A stretch of 64,000 nt of DNA from Paraburkholderia bannensis (GTDB lineage Bacteria > Pseudomonadota > Gammaproteobacteria > Burkholderiales > Burkholderiaceae): contig NZ_JACHBW010000018.1 of assembly GCF_014200455.1 (NCBI RefSeq), forward strand, positions 1 through 64,000, given 5' to 3'. Below the pieces are notes generated by a model. It had not been told where the DNA came from. It ran no database searches and saw nothing but the letters and a program-made list of their open reading frames with translations. Positions 53,574-62,910 of this stretch are shown in pieces (the first letter of the stretch is position 1; each line of letters starts with the position of its first letter). Position numbers and translations under genes: made by a program.

Positions 53574-54210
53574 CGAAGCCGAACGCGCGGCGGTTTACCG
53601 CGCGATCTACGAACGGCGCGACATGCGCCATTTCTCGCCCGGCCCGGTCGATCCGGCGGTGCTCGCGCGCCTGCTCGACGCCGCGCATCACGCGCCGAGC
53701 GTGGGCTTCATGCAGCCCTGGCGCATCGTGCGCATCACCGAGGCCGCCGTGCGCGAGCAGCTTCAGCAAGCCGTCGAGCGCGAACGCCTCGCCACCGCCG
53801 ATGCGCTAGGCAAGCGCCGAGACGAGTTCATGAAGCTCAAGGTGGAAGGCATGCGTGAATGCGGCGAACTGCTGGTCGTCGCGCTGATGGACCGCCGCGA
53901 GGCGCATGTCTTCGGCCGCCGCACGCTGCCGGAAATGGATCTGGCGTCGGTTGCGTGCGCGATCCAGAACATGTGGCTCGCGGCCCGCGCCGAAGGCCTG
54001 GGCATGGGCTGGGTGTCGATCTTCGATGTCGACGAAGTGCACGCGCTGCTGGGCATGCCGCCCGGCGCCAGGCCGGTGGCGATCCTGTGCGTCGGCCATG
54101 TGGAGGCGTTCTATCCGAAGCCAATGCTCGAAATGGAGCATTGGGCCGAACGCAAGGATCTGGGCGAGTGCGTCTATGAGAACCGCTGGCCGGCGTCGCC
54201 GCAAGGCTGA
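53557..54210 (+). CDS. bluB: 5,6-dimethylbenzimidazole synthase BluB
   Basis: BluB cannibalises reduced FMN with oxygen to make dimethylbenzimidazole, the lower ligand of B12. The 217-residue nitroreductase-fold protein has RDMRHFSPGPVDPAVLARLLDAAHHAPSVGFMQPWRIVRI, LPEMDLASVACAIQNMWLAARAEGLGMGWVSIF and PPGARPVAILCVGHVEAFYP, family blocks separating BluB from other nitroreductases. Being oxygen-dependent, it fits the aerobic CobG route. Last gene of the cobE-cobO-cobB-bluB unit. Confidence 0.94.
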   Translation: MAQPFDEAERAAVYRAIYERRDMRHFSPGPVDPAVLARLLDAAHHAPSVGFMQPWRIVRITEAAVREQLQQAVERERLATADALGKRRDEFMKLKVEGMRECGELLVVALMDRREAHVFGRRTLPEMDLASVACAIQNMWLAARAEGLGMGWVSIFDVDEVHALLGMPPGARPVAILCVGHVEAFYPKPMLEMEHWAERKDLGECVYENRWPASPQG

Positions 54211-54245
54211 CGCGCTGTCTATCGAGCGGTGGGCGCTTATGTCGC

Positions 54246-54881
54246 TTATGGCGTGACCGGGGTGAGCGGCGTGACCGAAGTCACCTCGGGCATCGCGCCA
54301 GCCGGGGTCGCCTCCTTCATCTTCACGCGCCATTGCGGCGCGCCCGCATAGGGCATCTTTGCCAGCGCGCTGGCGACGAGATACGGCAAGGCCTGGTGCG
54401 CATCGGGGTTGCGGTCGCGCTTTTCGGTGCTGACCTTGTAGGCTTCGTGGCCATCGGGCAGCGTGAAAAAGCGCAGCGTAAGCGTATGGACGTATCGATG
54501 GCCGAACCAGGGCAGCGACGGCCCTTCTTCAGCCGGCGCGCAGCCGCCCGCGCAATCGCCGGTGGCGACCGTGACATCGGCGGGCCGCGAAGCCCACGCG
54601 GCGGAGACGAGGTAGCGCGCGGCGTCGGCGCCTTGCTGGAAGCCTCGCTGTGCGAGGCCCTCGCGCAGCAGCGCCTCATAAGGCAGGTTGTCGCCTGCGT
54701 CGGCCTGTGCGGGAGTGCGTGCGAAACGGTAGGCGGATGCCGCGGCGGATGGGCTTGCCGCGCCCATCGAGGGCAAACCGCCGCTTGCCTGCACATCGGC
54801 GCTCACGCCGGCGCAACCGGCCAGCGCCCCCGCCATCGACACGGTGCAGATCGTCATCAGGAACTTCACTGGGTACTCCAT
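54246..54881 (-). CDS. Putative lipoprotein, DUF4136-like
   Basis: The 211-residue protein starts with a lipoprotein signal (FLMTICTVSMAGALAGC, with Cys as the lipid anchor). The body (SAYRFARTPAQADAGDNLPYEALLREGLAQRGF, then YLVSAAWASRP) resembles DUF4136, a group of outer-membrane-associated lipoproteins of unknown role. The C-terminus repeats the Thr-Pro-Leu/Val pattern (SVTPLTPVTP). It converges on bluB with a 35-base gap and sits after the CHASE2 kinase gene on the same strand. Confidence 0.72.
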   Translation of the reverse strand: MEYPVKFLMTICTVSMAGALAGCAGVSADVQASGGLPSMGAASPSAAASAYRFARTPAQADAGDNLPYEALLREGLAQRGFQQGADAARYLVSAAWASRPADVTVATGDCAGGCAPAEEGPSLPWFGHRYVHTLTLRFFTLPDGHEAYKVSTEKRDRNPDAHQALPYLVASALAKMPYAGAPQWRVKMKEATPAGAMPEVTSVTPLTPVTP

Positions 54882-54955
54882 CGGAATCTTTGCCAGCGGG
54901 TTCCGGCATCGCTCGGGGAGTCAGGCGGCACGTGGAGACGAGGACCGCGCGGCCC

Positions 54956-57427
54956 TCATTCCGGTGCTTCCAGCGCGGGCAGCGACATCGTCACCGTCGT
55001 GCCCTGGTCCGGCATGCTCTCGACGTGGATTTCGCCGCCGTGGCGCGTGACCACCGTCTTCACGAACGCCATGCCGAGCCCCGCGCCGCTCACTTCGGGA
55101 CGCTGCCCTTCGTGAAAACGTCGGAACGGCTCGAACAGCTTCGCCTGATCCTCAAGCGGAATGCCGTAGCCCTGATCGCGGATCGAGCAGATCACGCGCG
55201 GGGCTGAACCCTCCACGACAGCGATACTACAGATAATTCTTGTATTTGGCGGGCTGTATTTCACCGCATTGTTAAGAAGGTTGACGAGTGCGCGAGTCAT
55301 CAGCGAGCGATCGGCGTTGATCCAGCCCATCTGCTCGCCGTCGAAGGCGGTCTCGACCTGGATGTGCCTGGCGCTGGCCTGCGGCCAGACTTCGTCGCTG
55401 GCGTCGATGGCGAGTTCGGTGAGGCTGGTGGGCTCCAGCGCGTAGACCTGCGATTCGGCGCGCGCAAGTTGCACGAAGTCGTCGGCGAGCGTGAGCGAGC
55501 GGCGCGCATAGCGCTCGATGCGGTCCATCACTTCGCGCACCGGTGCGGCCTCCAGCGTGCCGCGCTCGCGCTCGGTCTCGACCAGCGCGACGATCGAAGC
55601 CTGCGGCGAGCGCATGTCGTGCGACAACAGCCGCAGCGCGTCCTCGCGCTGGCGCTCGGCGTCGTGCAGCGCCGTGACGTCGACAAGACCCGCGATCCAG
55701 CCCACGCCCTGCCCCTGCGCGTTGGTGCAGCTCGCGTAGCGCAGCAGGTAATCGCTGCCGTCGCGCGCACGCACTTCGACGCCGCGCTCCATCAATTGCG
55801 CGTAGTCGCCCAGCGCCGGATCGAGCGGCGCGGGCCAGTGCGCGTGAGCAAAGGCCAGCGTGTCCGGATTCGGGTCGATCGGCTTGACGAGTGCAAGATC
55901 GCCGAACACGTCCTTCATCTGCCGCCCCTCGGCGACATCGACGTCAAGGCGGGCGAAATACGCGCGGGCCGCGTGATTGGCGATCAGCACGACGCCCTGC
56001 AGATCGGCCACGAGCAGCGGCTCGGGCACGGAATCGAGGCTGTCCCACACGAAACGCCGCATGTCCTGCAGGCGCTGCGCGGCCTGCGCCATCAACGCCA
56101 TCTGCTGGGCCAGCGCATCGCCGCCAAACTCGCGCGCGGGCGCGGGCGCTTCGGGCAGCAGATAGGGTTCGTCGGCGAGTTGCTTGAGCTCTTTGCGCAG
56201 ATACGCCATCGTCATTTCAAGACGCCGCCAGCCCCAGAGCGGATAAACCAGCGCCAGCGCCAGCAGCGCGGGGACCGGCGCGAGCCACAGGCGCGCGAAA
56301 TAGAGCAGCGCGGCGCTGGCCGCGAGCGTGACGAGCGCGAGGAACGGCAGCAGCAACAGCGTGCGCAGCGGCGAAAGCACCAGAAAACCCGCCAGCAGCA
56401 GCGCGAGCGGCAGCAGCGAGGCCAGCACGACCGCCATGCGCGAAGCCGGTTCGATCGCCGAGCCGGTGAGCAGCGTATCGAGCACCAGCGCGTGGATATC
56501 GACGCCCGGCATCGGCCCGAGCGTGCCCGAAAGCGGCGTGGCAAAGCGGTCGTAAAGGCCCGAGGCGGTCACGCCCACCAGCGCCACACGGCCGCGCAAC
56601 AGATCGGGCGGCACGCGGCCTTCGAGCGCCTGTGCGAACGAGATTTTGCGATACGACTGCGTGGTCTGGCTGAACGGCAGGAGAAAACGCGCTTCGCTGC
56701 CGTCTTCGCCCGCGCGCATGACCCTGGCGTCCGCGCGCGTGAGCGCATGGGTTGGCGGGTAAGAGGTGGCGGCCAGCGCGATCTTGCCGTCGCGCGCGGC
56801 GCGCCAGAGCGGCTCCATCAGTTGCGGCCAGCGTTGCTGCGCGTCGCCTTCGAACAGCGCGACGCTGCGCACGATGCCGTCGCCATCGACTTCCAGGTTG
56901 ATATGGCCGAGGCCCGCGGCGGCATCCGCGAGCGGCGCAACCGGCTTCACTGCCTGGCGGCGGCCATCGGTGGCTTGGTCGGCGGGAGCGAGCAGCACGG
57001 GCAGAAACGCGGGACGCTGACGCAGCGCGGCACCAAAGCGCGCGTCTTCGGGCGAAGGTTCGGTGAAGAGCACGTCGTAGACGACGGCTGCCGCGCCCGC
57101 CTTCGCCAGTTGATCGACAAGCCGTGCGTGCACGCTGCGTGGCCAGGGCCAGCGCCCCAGCGCGGCGACGCTGGCATTGTCGATCTCCACGACGACGATA
57201 TCGGGCGAGACCGGCCGCTCGCGCGCCGCGAGGAAGCGGTCATAGACCAGCGAATCGGCGCTGAGTGTCCAGTGCGTGAGCACGCTGAGCAAAACGATGG
57301 CGACGCCCGCGCACGCCACGCCCAGCCATTCAAACAGAAAGCGCCGGCCTACCGGACGACCGGGACGACCGGGCCGGGCCGGCCGAACATTCATGCGCGC
57401 GCCTGCGCTCATGCGCGCACGCCTCAC
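54956..57427 (-). CDS. CHASE2-domain membrane sensor histidine kinase
   Basis: The 823-residue kinase has an N-terminal helix (residues 31-50), a large periplasmic CHASE2 domain (about 52-345: PDIVVVEIDNASVAALGRWPWPRSVHARLVDQL), three closely spaced membrane helices (about 348-415), a PAS domain (about 475-590), HisKA with LLSHDMRSPQASIVAL (His near 602), and HATPase_c (NLLNNAVKYSPP, GAGLGMAFVKTVVTRHGG). The start is likely GTG 57427, overlapping the fecR-like stop as GTGA; internal ATGs are alternatives. The signal is unknown. It is third in an operon with the response regulator and the FecR/LysM gene. Confidence 0.92.
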   Translation of the reverse strand: MRRARMSAGARMNVRPARPGRPGRPVGRRFLFEWLGVACAGVAIVLLSVLTHWTLSADSLVYDRFLAARERPVSPDIVVVEIDNASVAALGRWPWPRSVHARLVDQLAKAGAAAVVYDVLFTEPSPEDARFGAALRQRPAFLPVLLAPADQATDGRRQAVKPVAPLADAAAGLGHINLEVDGDGIVRSVALFEGDAQQRWPQLMEPLWRAARDGKIALAATSYPPTHALTRADARVMRAGEDGSEARFLLPFSQTTQSYRKISFAQALEGRVPPDLLRGRVALVGVTASGLYDRFATPLSGTLGPMPGVDIHALVLDTLLTGSAIEPASRMAVVLASLLPLALLLAGFLVLSPLRTLLLLPFLALVTLAASAALLYFARLWLAPVPALLALALVYPLWGWRRLEMTMAYLRKELKQLADEPYLLPEAPAPAREFGGDALAQQMALMAQAAQRLQDMRRFVWDSLDSVPEPLLVADLQGVVLIANHAARAYFARLDVDVAEGRQMKDVFGDLALVKPIDPNPDTLAFAHAHWPAPLDPALGDYAQLMERGVEVRARDGSDYLLRYASCTNAQGQGVGWIAGLVDVTALHDAERQREDALRLLSHDMRSPQASIVALVETERERGTLEAAPVREVMDRIERYARRSLTLADDFVQLARAESQVYALEPTSLTELAIDASDEVWPQASARHIQVETAFDGEQMGWINADRSLMTRALVNLLNNAVKYSPPNTRIICSIAVVEGSAPRVICSIRDQGYGIPLEDQAKLFEPFRRFHEGQRPEVSGAGLGMAFVKTVVTRHGGEIHVESMPDQGTTVTMSLPALEAPE

Positions 57428-58842
57428 CAGTCGAGCCGGAACGACTGGACCGGGCTGGCCTTCTGGTAGTAGCGGCCTGCCTCGAACTGCTCGGCGATCA
57501 CGCTCCAGTAGTAGACGCCCTTGGGCAGATCGCGCACGACGGCCTCGCCATCCTTGATGTCAGTGCGGTCGACGAGCGGCGTGCGCAGATCCGGCGACGC
57601 CGCCAGCACGAAGCGAAAGCGCGTGTCGCCCGCGCCGCGGTCGACAAACCAGCGGAAAGCGTAGTCGCGCGAACCGTCGACGCGCCCCGCCGTCGCGTTC
57701 AGCGAGACGCGGCGTCGCTCGAACGCGTAGGTCGACGGCATGCCTACGAGGCCGCTTTCGTCGATGGCCGACAGGCGCACGAAGTACGTGCCGTCGTCGA
57801 GCGAGCCGACGTCGATGTGAGGCGAATCGGTGCGCAGGTCCCGGATCATGTCCAGCAGGCCCGCGTCCCGCCCGACCTGCACACGATAGCCGTGCGCAAG
57901 CGTGATCGGTGCGAGATCGAAGGCGACCACGGCGTCGTCCTGGATCTTCGAGGGATTGCGCAGCTCGGGCGCGTCGAGCAGCGGCACCGCGCCGCCCACC
58001 GCGCGGCCCGCGAGCGTCAGGCTGCCGTGACGGGCCGCAACCAGTTGCGTCGAGGCGGCCAGCGGCGTGCCGGGCGCGGGCGCGACCGTCGCCGCCTGGC
58101 CTTGCGGCGCGGCGTCCACGCCCACGGCGCCTTCGAGCACTTCGACCGCCGTCGAGCCCTTGTCGCCGTCGTAGTTCACGCGAAAGCTGGTGCCGCGCAC
58201 GCCCGCGACCACCGAAGGCGAACGGATCTGGAAGCGGTCGTCCTTCTTCGTGGCGTGCGTGACTTCGGTGTTCACCTCGCCGTGCTGCAGATTGACGATG
58301 CGGTCGGTTGCGCCCGTGAGCGCTGTCTGGCGCAGCGTGGCGAGATCGAGCGCGGTGCGCGGCGGGATCACCAGATGCGAGCCGTCGGCCAGTTCGAGCG
58401 TGGCGAAACCGTTGTCGCCGGTCTGCACGTGTTCACCTTCCACCAGCTTCGCGCCGATGATCAGCGGCAACTGGGGGCCGCCGCCAAAGGTGTGGCTCGC
58501 AGGCCCCGACGTGGCGATCACCTGCGCGCTCAGACCATCCTGGCGCAGCAGCGCGACCGGCACGCGCAGCGCGGTGCCCGGCTTCAGGCGGCGCGGCGCG
58601 CTCACGCGATTCAGACGCGCGAGCTGGGTCCAGTCAGCGGGATCGCGCAAATAGCGCTGGGCGATGTCGTAGAGCGAATCGCCGGAACGCGCGACGTAGA
58701 TCGTGGTTTCGGCCGTTTGGTGAGCGTGGGCGGCGGGCAGCGGGCCGAGCGCCAGCACGCAGGCGATCAAGGAGCGCGAGAGCGTCCCGGGGGTGCGGGG
58801 GGTGCCGAGTGCCGCCGCGCGTGTCGAACGCGCGCCGCTCAA
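57424..58842 (-). CDS. LysM and FecR domain exported protein
   Basis: The 472-residue protein has a signal peptide (residues about 17-41), a LysM domain (47-95: IYVARSGDSLYDIAQRYLRDPADWTQLARLNRV) that binds peptidoglycan, and a FecR domain (about 120-245: GEVNTEVTHATKKDDRFQIRSPSVVAGVRGTSFRVNYD). The rest shows fibronectin-like repeats (TYFVRLSAIDESGLVG, YYWSVIAEQFEAG). TTG 58842 overlaps the response regulator stop as TTGA. FecR here is not next to a sigma factor but between a response regulator and a CHASE2 kinase, suggesting it acts as periplasmic input or modulator. Confidence 0.88.
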   Translation of the reverse strand: MSGARSTRAAALGTPRTPGTLSRSLIACVLALGPLPAAHAHQTAETTIYVARSGDSLYDIAQRYLRDPADWTQLARLNRVSAPRRLKPGTALRVPVALLRQDGLSAQVIATSGPASHTFGGGPQLPLIIGAKLVEGEHVQTGDNGFATLELADGSHLVIPPRTALDLATLRQTALTGATDRIVNLQHGEVNTEVTHATKKDDRFQIRSPSVVAGVRGTSFRVNYDGDKGSTAVEVLEGAVGVDAAPQGQAATVAPAPGTPLAASTQLVAARHGSLTLAGRAVGGAVPLLDAPELRNPSKIQDDAVVAFDLAPITLAHGYRVQVGRDAGLLDMIRDLRTDSPHIDVGSLDDGTYFVRLSAIDESGLVGMPSTYAFERRRVSLNATAGRVDGSRDYAFRWFVDRGAGDTRFRFVLAASPDLRTPLVDRTDIKDGEAVVRDLPKGVYYWSVIAEQFEAGRYYQKASPVQSFRLDW

Positions 58843-59549
58843 GCCGCGTCCCCTTCGATGCGTTCGAGACGGTAGCCGTAGCCGTAGATCGGCGTAAGGC
58901 GATAGCCGTTTTCAGGGCGCAGCCCGAGCTTGGAGCGCAGCATCGAGACGTGCGTGTCCATGGTTCGCGAGGGGATATCGTCGGATTGTTTCCAGATCAC
59001 GTCGAGGATGTGCGCGCGCGACAGCGGGCGGCTCAGGTGCTGGAACAGGAGCAGCGCGAGCTCGAATTCCTTCTGCGTGAGCGCGACCGGCTTGCCGCCC
59101 ACCGACGCCTGGCGCGACTTCAGGTCGAATTCGTACTCGCCGAACACTTCCTTCTGCGCGGGTGCGTGCAACTGATAGGCGCGGCGCAGCAGCGAGCCGA
59201 CGCGGGCCAGCAGCACGGGCGCCGAGACCGGCTTGACCACGTAGTCGTCGGCGCCGCTGTTGAGCATCAGCGCGATATCGACTTCACGGCTGCGGCTCGT
59301 CATGAACAGCACCGGCAGGCGTGTGGACAGGCTCTGGCGGACCCAGTGCAGGACTTCGTCGCCGGCCATGTCGGGAACGTTCCAGTCGAGCACGAGCAGA
59401 TCGAACGTCTGCCGCCTGAGCTGCTTGACGAGATCGCCGCCCTTGGCGAACGCATGACAGACATGGCCCGCGGCCACCAGCGTTTGACAGACGAAATCGG
59501 TTTGCGCCGGATCGTCATCGAGTACTGCGATTCTCATAGTGCCCTGCAC
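58839..59549 (-). CDS. OmpR-family response regulator
   Basis: The 236-residue protein has a receiver domain (acidic pocket DDD 11-13, phospho-acceptor Asp55 in LLVLDWNVPDMAG, Lys in DDYVVKPV) and a C-terminal winged helix (about 135-232: EYEFDLKSRQASVGGKPVALTQKEFELALLLFQHLSRPLSRAHIL). It is the first gene of the operon RR-FecR/LysM-CHASE2 kinase and the natural partner of the kinase. ATG 59549 (MQGTMRIAVL) or ATG 59537 may start it. Targets are unknown. Confidence 0.94.
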   Translation of the reverse strand: MQGTMRIAVLDDDPAQTDFVCQTLVAAGHVCHAFAKGGDLVKQLRRQTFDLLVLDWNVPDMAGDEVLHWVRQSLSTRLPVLFMTSRSREVDIALMLNSGADDYVVKPVSAPVLLARVGSLLRRAYQLHAPAQKEVFGEYEFDLKSRQASVGGKPVALTQKEFELALLLFQHLSRPLSRAHILDVIWKQSDDIPSRTMDTHVSMLRSKLGLRPENGYRLTPIYGYGYRLERIEGDAA

Positions 59550-59824
59550 CCAGTTCGTTATTCATCTTCTCGGGTCAGGCCGACGCGACTGCCGGCCGGA
59601 CTCCATACCCAATCTCTTGCCGCGCAGCCCCTGCCGCGCGCCCAATCCGCTACTCTCGCTGCGTCTTGAAACAAATGGGAGTGCCGCAGCGGAACCGACA
59701 GCCCATCGAGATCGGGACCTGGATTTCGCTCATGGTAGTCGAAATCCGCCCAAAGCCGGCCCGCATGGGCCTTGCGGCGCTATTCCTGCGCTATCCTTGC
59801 GCTATTCGTACACAATTCCTGCGC

Positions 59825-60250
59825 TCACCGAGGCTCGGTCCGCATTGCGTCGGCGTGATCCTCACCGCCGTGCGTGCCATCGAGCGTCTCGTCCGTGCCC
59901 GCCCGAGGCAGTCCCGCGAGCACGGCGGCCAGTTGCACGCGTACGTGTTCCCAGGCGGCATGCGCGTAGTCGGCCTGAATGGCCGCGCGCGACTGCGCAA
60001 GCACAAATGCGCGCAGCACTGTCGAGGAACAGTTCGTCAGCTTCTCCGGGCGTCCAAAGCGCGACTTGCGCAAGACTTCGCTCAGCCACGGCAATTCGGC
60101 TTCGCAGGAATCCGCATAGGCTTCCATGGCGGCACGCGCGTGCCGGTCGCGGGCGAGATCGAGTTCGATCCGCGCAAGATCGCGGCTGCGGCTCGCGCCG
60201 CTCAGGCGCGAACCGGGAGGAAAACGGATGCTGCCGGTACGGAAAAACAT
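59825..60250 (-). CDS. Hypothetical protein
   Basis: The 141-residue protein from ATG 60250 (MFFRTGSIRF, GAGG seven bases upstream) is not recognised. It is rich in Arg and Ala with two amphipathic stretches (LARIELDLARDRHARAAMEAYADSC; VLAQSRAAIQADYAHAAWEHVRVQLAAVL), likely helical, and no membrane or signal segment. It lies upstream of the response regulator on the same strand, 275 bases away. A regular start and biased composition support a real gene, but no function can be offered. Confidence 0.55.
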   Translation of the reverse strand: MFFRTGSIRFPPGSRLSGASRSRDLARIELDLARDRHARAAMEAYADSCEAELPWLSEVLRKSRFGRPEKLTNCSSTVLRAFVLAQSRAAIQADYAHAAWEHVRVQLAAVLAGLPRAGTDETLDGTHGGEDHADAMRTEPR

Positions 60251-60907
60251 GACAAGCCTCGTGTTGCGGATCAGTCCGGCCAATCTTGGGCGACAGCGTC
60301 GCCGCACCGGTGGCTTCGTCCAGGAAGACCAGCGCGCAGACTCAGGTAGACGGACCGATAAATGAAAAACGAGTGGCGACAGCACGGATTGCGCGCTGCG
60401 TGGTCTCCGGCGGCCCTTCCCCCCGGACTCGGGCCACCGGCGCAGACACCGCCCTCACGGCGCGTCGCGTGCAAACTGGCATCACCGCCCGATGCCCGGC
60501 CTGCGGACTGCAACCGATCTGAAACCTGGCGTTCCTCACGCCATCGCCACTCCTACTGCCAGGCGCTGTTATCCAGCGTTATACGGCGGGCTCGAACCCG
60601 CTCTGACTGCCTCGCCACCGGCGCGCCGCCGTGTCCCGACCGCGCCAGCCCCCGTAGCCGATATACGTTGTGCGCCAGGCACGAGATGCCCGGCACATTC
60701 TGCGACTCAGACGTTTCTGAACTCGCGCTGGGTTATTGTCGCCAATTGCGCGCGAACCTACTGTCAGGGATTGTTAAATCCCTCAGACGAAATTCAGATG
60801 AGCTGTAGGGAATGGGCCAAGGCGACGACGGAATCGAAAACAAATCGGAATCCTTATCAACCAGAGATCGACCAGGTGGGCGCAGCACACGATTTATCTT
60901 GATTGAG
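60251..60907. other. Intergenic stretch without recognisable gene
   Basis: Several short open frames occur on both strands but none has family likeness, a good ribosome-binding site and codon bias together. GC content falls toward 60750-60900. A small hairpin GGGATT/AATCCC lies near 60766-60781. It might hold a small RNA or leader; nothing can be asserted. Confidence 0.5.
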
Positions 60908-60938
60908 ATAAAAAAGGGCGCTCTGTCAGAGCGCCCTT
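60908..60938 (-). terminator. Rho-independent terminator of the SH3-domain gene
   Basis: Twelve-base arms AAGGGCGCTCTG (60914-60925) and its complement (60927-60938) are separated by one base; on the minus strand a T run follows. It is 27 bases past the stop at 60965. Confidence 0.9.
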
Positions 60939-60964
60939 CACAAATTGCTGGATAGCGCGGGAAA

Positions 60965-61885
60965 TCAGTTCGGCTGATGCCGATCGTCGTGCCCGCCGCC
61001 TGCGCCGCCCTGGCCGGGAGCATGGCCTGCGCCACCTTGAGGCGGACCCTCGCGGCCATGCTCCGCGGGCGGCCCGCCCGGTCCCGCCGGACGGCCCCCG
61101 CCCTGCATCTGCGGCGGCGCGGCAGGGCGCGGCGCATTATTCGGCTGCGGCATCGGCGCATGAGGCTGATTGACGGCTCCCGGCGGCGGCCCGCCAGCGT
61201 TTCCGGGCGGACGCGGCGCTTCGGCGCGCTCGCCGCCGTTCATCGGCGGACGACCGCCTTGAGGAGGCTCACCGTTGCCCGGTGCGGGCGGACGGCCTGC
61301 TCCCGGCGGCGGCGCACCATTGACCTGCGGCCCAGGCGGGCGTCCACCTTGTGGGCCCGGCGGGCGGCCAGAACCACCCAGCGGACCGCCATGCGCGGGC
61401 GGCGGCGGACCGGGCTGATGGCCGCCATAACCAGGAGGCGGCACGTGCGCCCAGTGATCGCGCTGGCCATACCACGGACGGTCGCGGTAGAAACTGCCCC
61501 AGTACGCGCCGATGGAGAACGTCACGATCGGCAAGCCGATCGTCGCGCCGTAGTTGGTCAGCGGCACATAGCCGCCCTGATAGGGATAGGTCAGATAGCC
61601 TGCGTAGACCCAGCCGCGCATGCCAGGCATGGCCACGTCGCACCATGAGTAGTCACTGACGCAGCCCATCACGGTAACGGGCACGTTAGGCCCGAGTTCG
61701 GTCACGACGGGATAATCGCCCGACGGTCCCGCGTAGAGATCGACGGGTTCGCTGGTGTAAGCCTCGGATTGTGCGTTGGCGCCGGTTGCCGTCAACGCAA
61801 GTCCCGCTGTCAGGCAGAGAGCCGCAAGTGGAACCGCGAATGGCGCCTTGGGACGGCGCGGTGGCGGCGTGTAACGGTGAGTCAT
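60965..61885 (-). CDS. Exported SH3-domain protein with Pro/Gly-rich tail
   Basis: The 306-residue protein has a signal peptide (about 1-39, ending TGANAQ), a bacterial SH3 domain (about 40-105: DLYAGPSGDYPVVTELGPNVPVTVMGC, WCDVAMPGMRGWVYAGYLTY) and a tail of about 160 residues made of GRPPGP/GGPPPG repeats. A short hydrophobic/aromatic block (GLPIVTFSIGAYWGSFYRDRPWYGQRDHW) links them. Similar Burkholderiaceae proteins are exported and of unknown role. The tail probably is disordered. Monocistronic with its own terminator. Confidence 0.8.
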   Translation of the reverse strand: MTHRYTPPPRRPKAPFAVPLAALCLTAGLALTATGANAQSEAYTSEPVDLYAGPSGDYPVVTELGPNVPVTVMGCVSDYSWCDVAMPGMRGWVYAGYLTYPYQGGYVPLTNYGATIGLPIVTFSIGAYWGSFYRDRPWYGQRDHWAHVPPPGYGGHQPGPPPPAHGGPLGGSGRPPGPQGGRPPGPQVNGAPPPGAGRPPAPGNGEPPQGGRPPMNGGERAEAPRPPGNAGGPPPGAVNQPHAPMPQPNNAPRPAAPPQMQGGGRPAGPGGPPAEHGREGPPQGGAGHAPGQGGAGGGHDDRHQPN

Positions 61886-61988
61886 GCTCTCCCCTTTTTT
61901 TGTGCGTTCATGCCGGGGGTGTCAGCATATTCCGTTCCTCGCGAGGGCGACAGCTCGCCGCTCGCGAGTTCATCGCGATGAATCGCGT

Positions 61989-62636
61989 TTATTCGTTTTC
62001 TTCGAAGTAATGGCCAAATTTGACCTGCTTCGTGCGGATGTAGTGCTCGTTCTCTTCGCGCATCGGGATCGCCAGCGCAACCCGTTCGATGACCGGAATA
62101 CCGTGCTTCGAAAGCGTGTCGAACTTCTTCGGATTGTTGCTCATCAGGCGCACCGAACCGACCTTGAGCAGGCGCAGGATAGCGGCCGCCGAATCGTATT
62201 CGCGCGCGTCGTCGGGCAAACCGAGATCGCGGTTCGCCTCGACCGTATCGCGGCCCTGCTGCTGCAGCTGATACGCGCGGATCTTGTTTGACAGGCCAAT
62301 GCCGCGGCCTTCGTGGCCGCGCAGATAGAGCAGCACGCCACGGCCTTCGGCGGCGATGTAGCGCAACGCGAGATCGAGCTGTTCGCCGCAGTCGCAGCGG
62401 TAGGAACCGAATACATCGCCGGTCAGACATTCGGAATGCAGGCGCGCCAGCACGGGCTCGCCGCTTCCCACGTCGCCCATCACGAGCGCGCAGTGTTCGG
62501 CGCCGCCGTCTTTCACACGATAGACGTAAGACTCGAAGGTGCCGTAACGGGTCGGCAGCGTGGCGCTCGCGTCAAGCACGACGCATTCGTTGGCGTTGTC
62601 GCCGTCAGCGCAGGACGGCTCTTGAAGCGTAGGCAT
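61989..62636 (-). CDS. ribA: GTP cyclohydrolase II
   Basis: RibA opens GTP to start riboflavin synthesis. The 215-residue protein has the zinc cysteines in SECLTGDVFGSYRCDCGEQL and the blocks LRGHEGRGIGLSNKIRAYQLQQQGRDTVEAN and LPDDAREYDSAAAILRLLKVGSVRLMSNNPKK, all typical. It is a stand-alone enzyme without the RibB domain. It lies after the SH3 gene's start on the same strand but the 103-base gap and the later terminator leave co-transcription open. Confidence 0.96.
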   Translation of the reverse strand: MPTLQEPSCADGDNANECVVLDASATLPTRYGTFESYVYRVKDGGAEHCALVMGDVGSGEPVLARLHSECLTGDVFGSYRCDCGEQLDLALRYIAAEGRGVLLYLRGHEGRGIGLSNKIRAYQLQQQGRDTVEANRDLGLPDDAREYDSAAAILRLLKVGSVRLMSNNPKKFDTLSKHGIPVIERVALAIPMREENEHYIRTKQVKFGHYFEENE

Positions 62637-62910
62637 GATCTGGAACAGATGACTGGCAAAAACCGGCCTGGGGCCGGGTTGAAGTTAGGAATCGGAGTGT
62701 ACCGCCATTTGGCTCGCGCCGCCCCGCGCGCCTCTGCGGTGGATGGGCCGGCGGAAGGTTCAGGCATGCCCGCATACCGCCGCGCGCAGGCCAACCCCGC
62801 GCATACCCCGACGCCGCGCGAGCAGCCATCCGCCTATACTTCAATGGCTTTCACGGCTTTCTGAGACAGCCCCCAATCGAACGACACGAAGGACGAACTG
62901 GAGTCGCCCT

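Noticed and set aside
55364..57469. A 701-codon plus-strand frame opposite the CHASE2 kinase
   Set aside because: Antisense shadow with Arg/Gln/His-rich composition; the minus-strand frame has clear kinase motifs.
60560..60680. A tRNA-like stretch containing GGCTCGAACCC
   Set aside because: Only a T-arm-like motif is present; no acceptor stem or anticodon arm could be paired.
60492..60902. A 136-codon plus-strand frame
   Set aside because: Pro/Ala/Arg/Thr-rich, no ribosome-binding site, changes character along its length and ends close to a terminator of the opposite gene.
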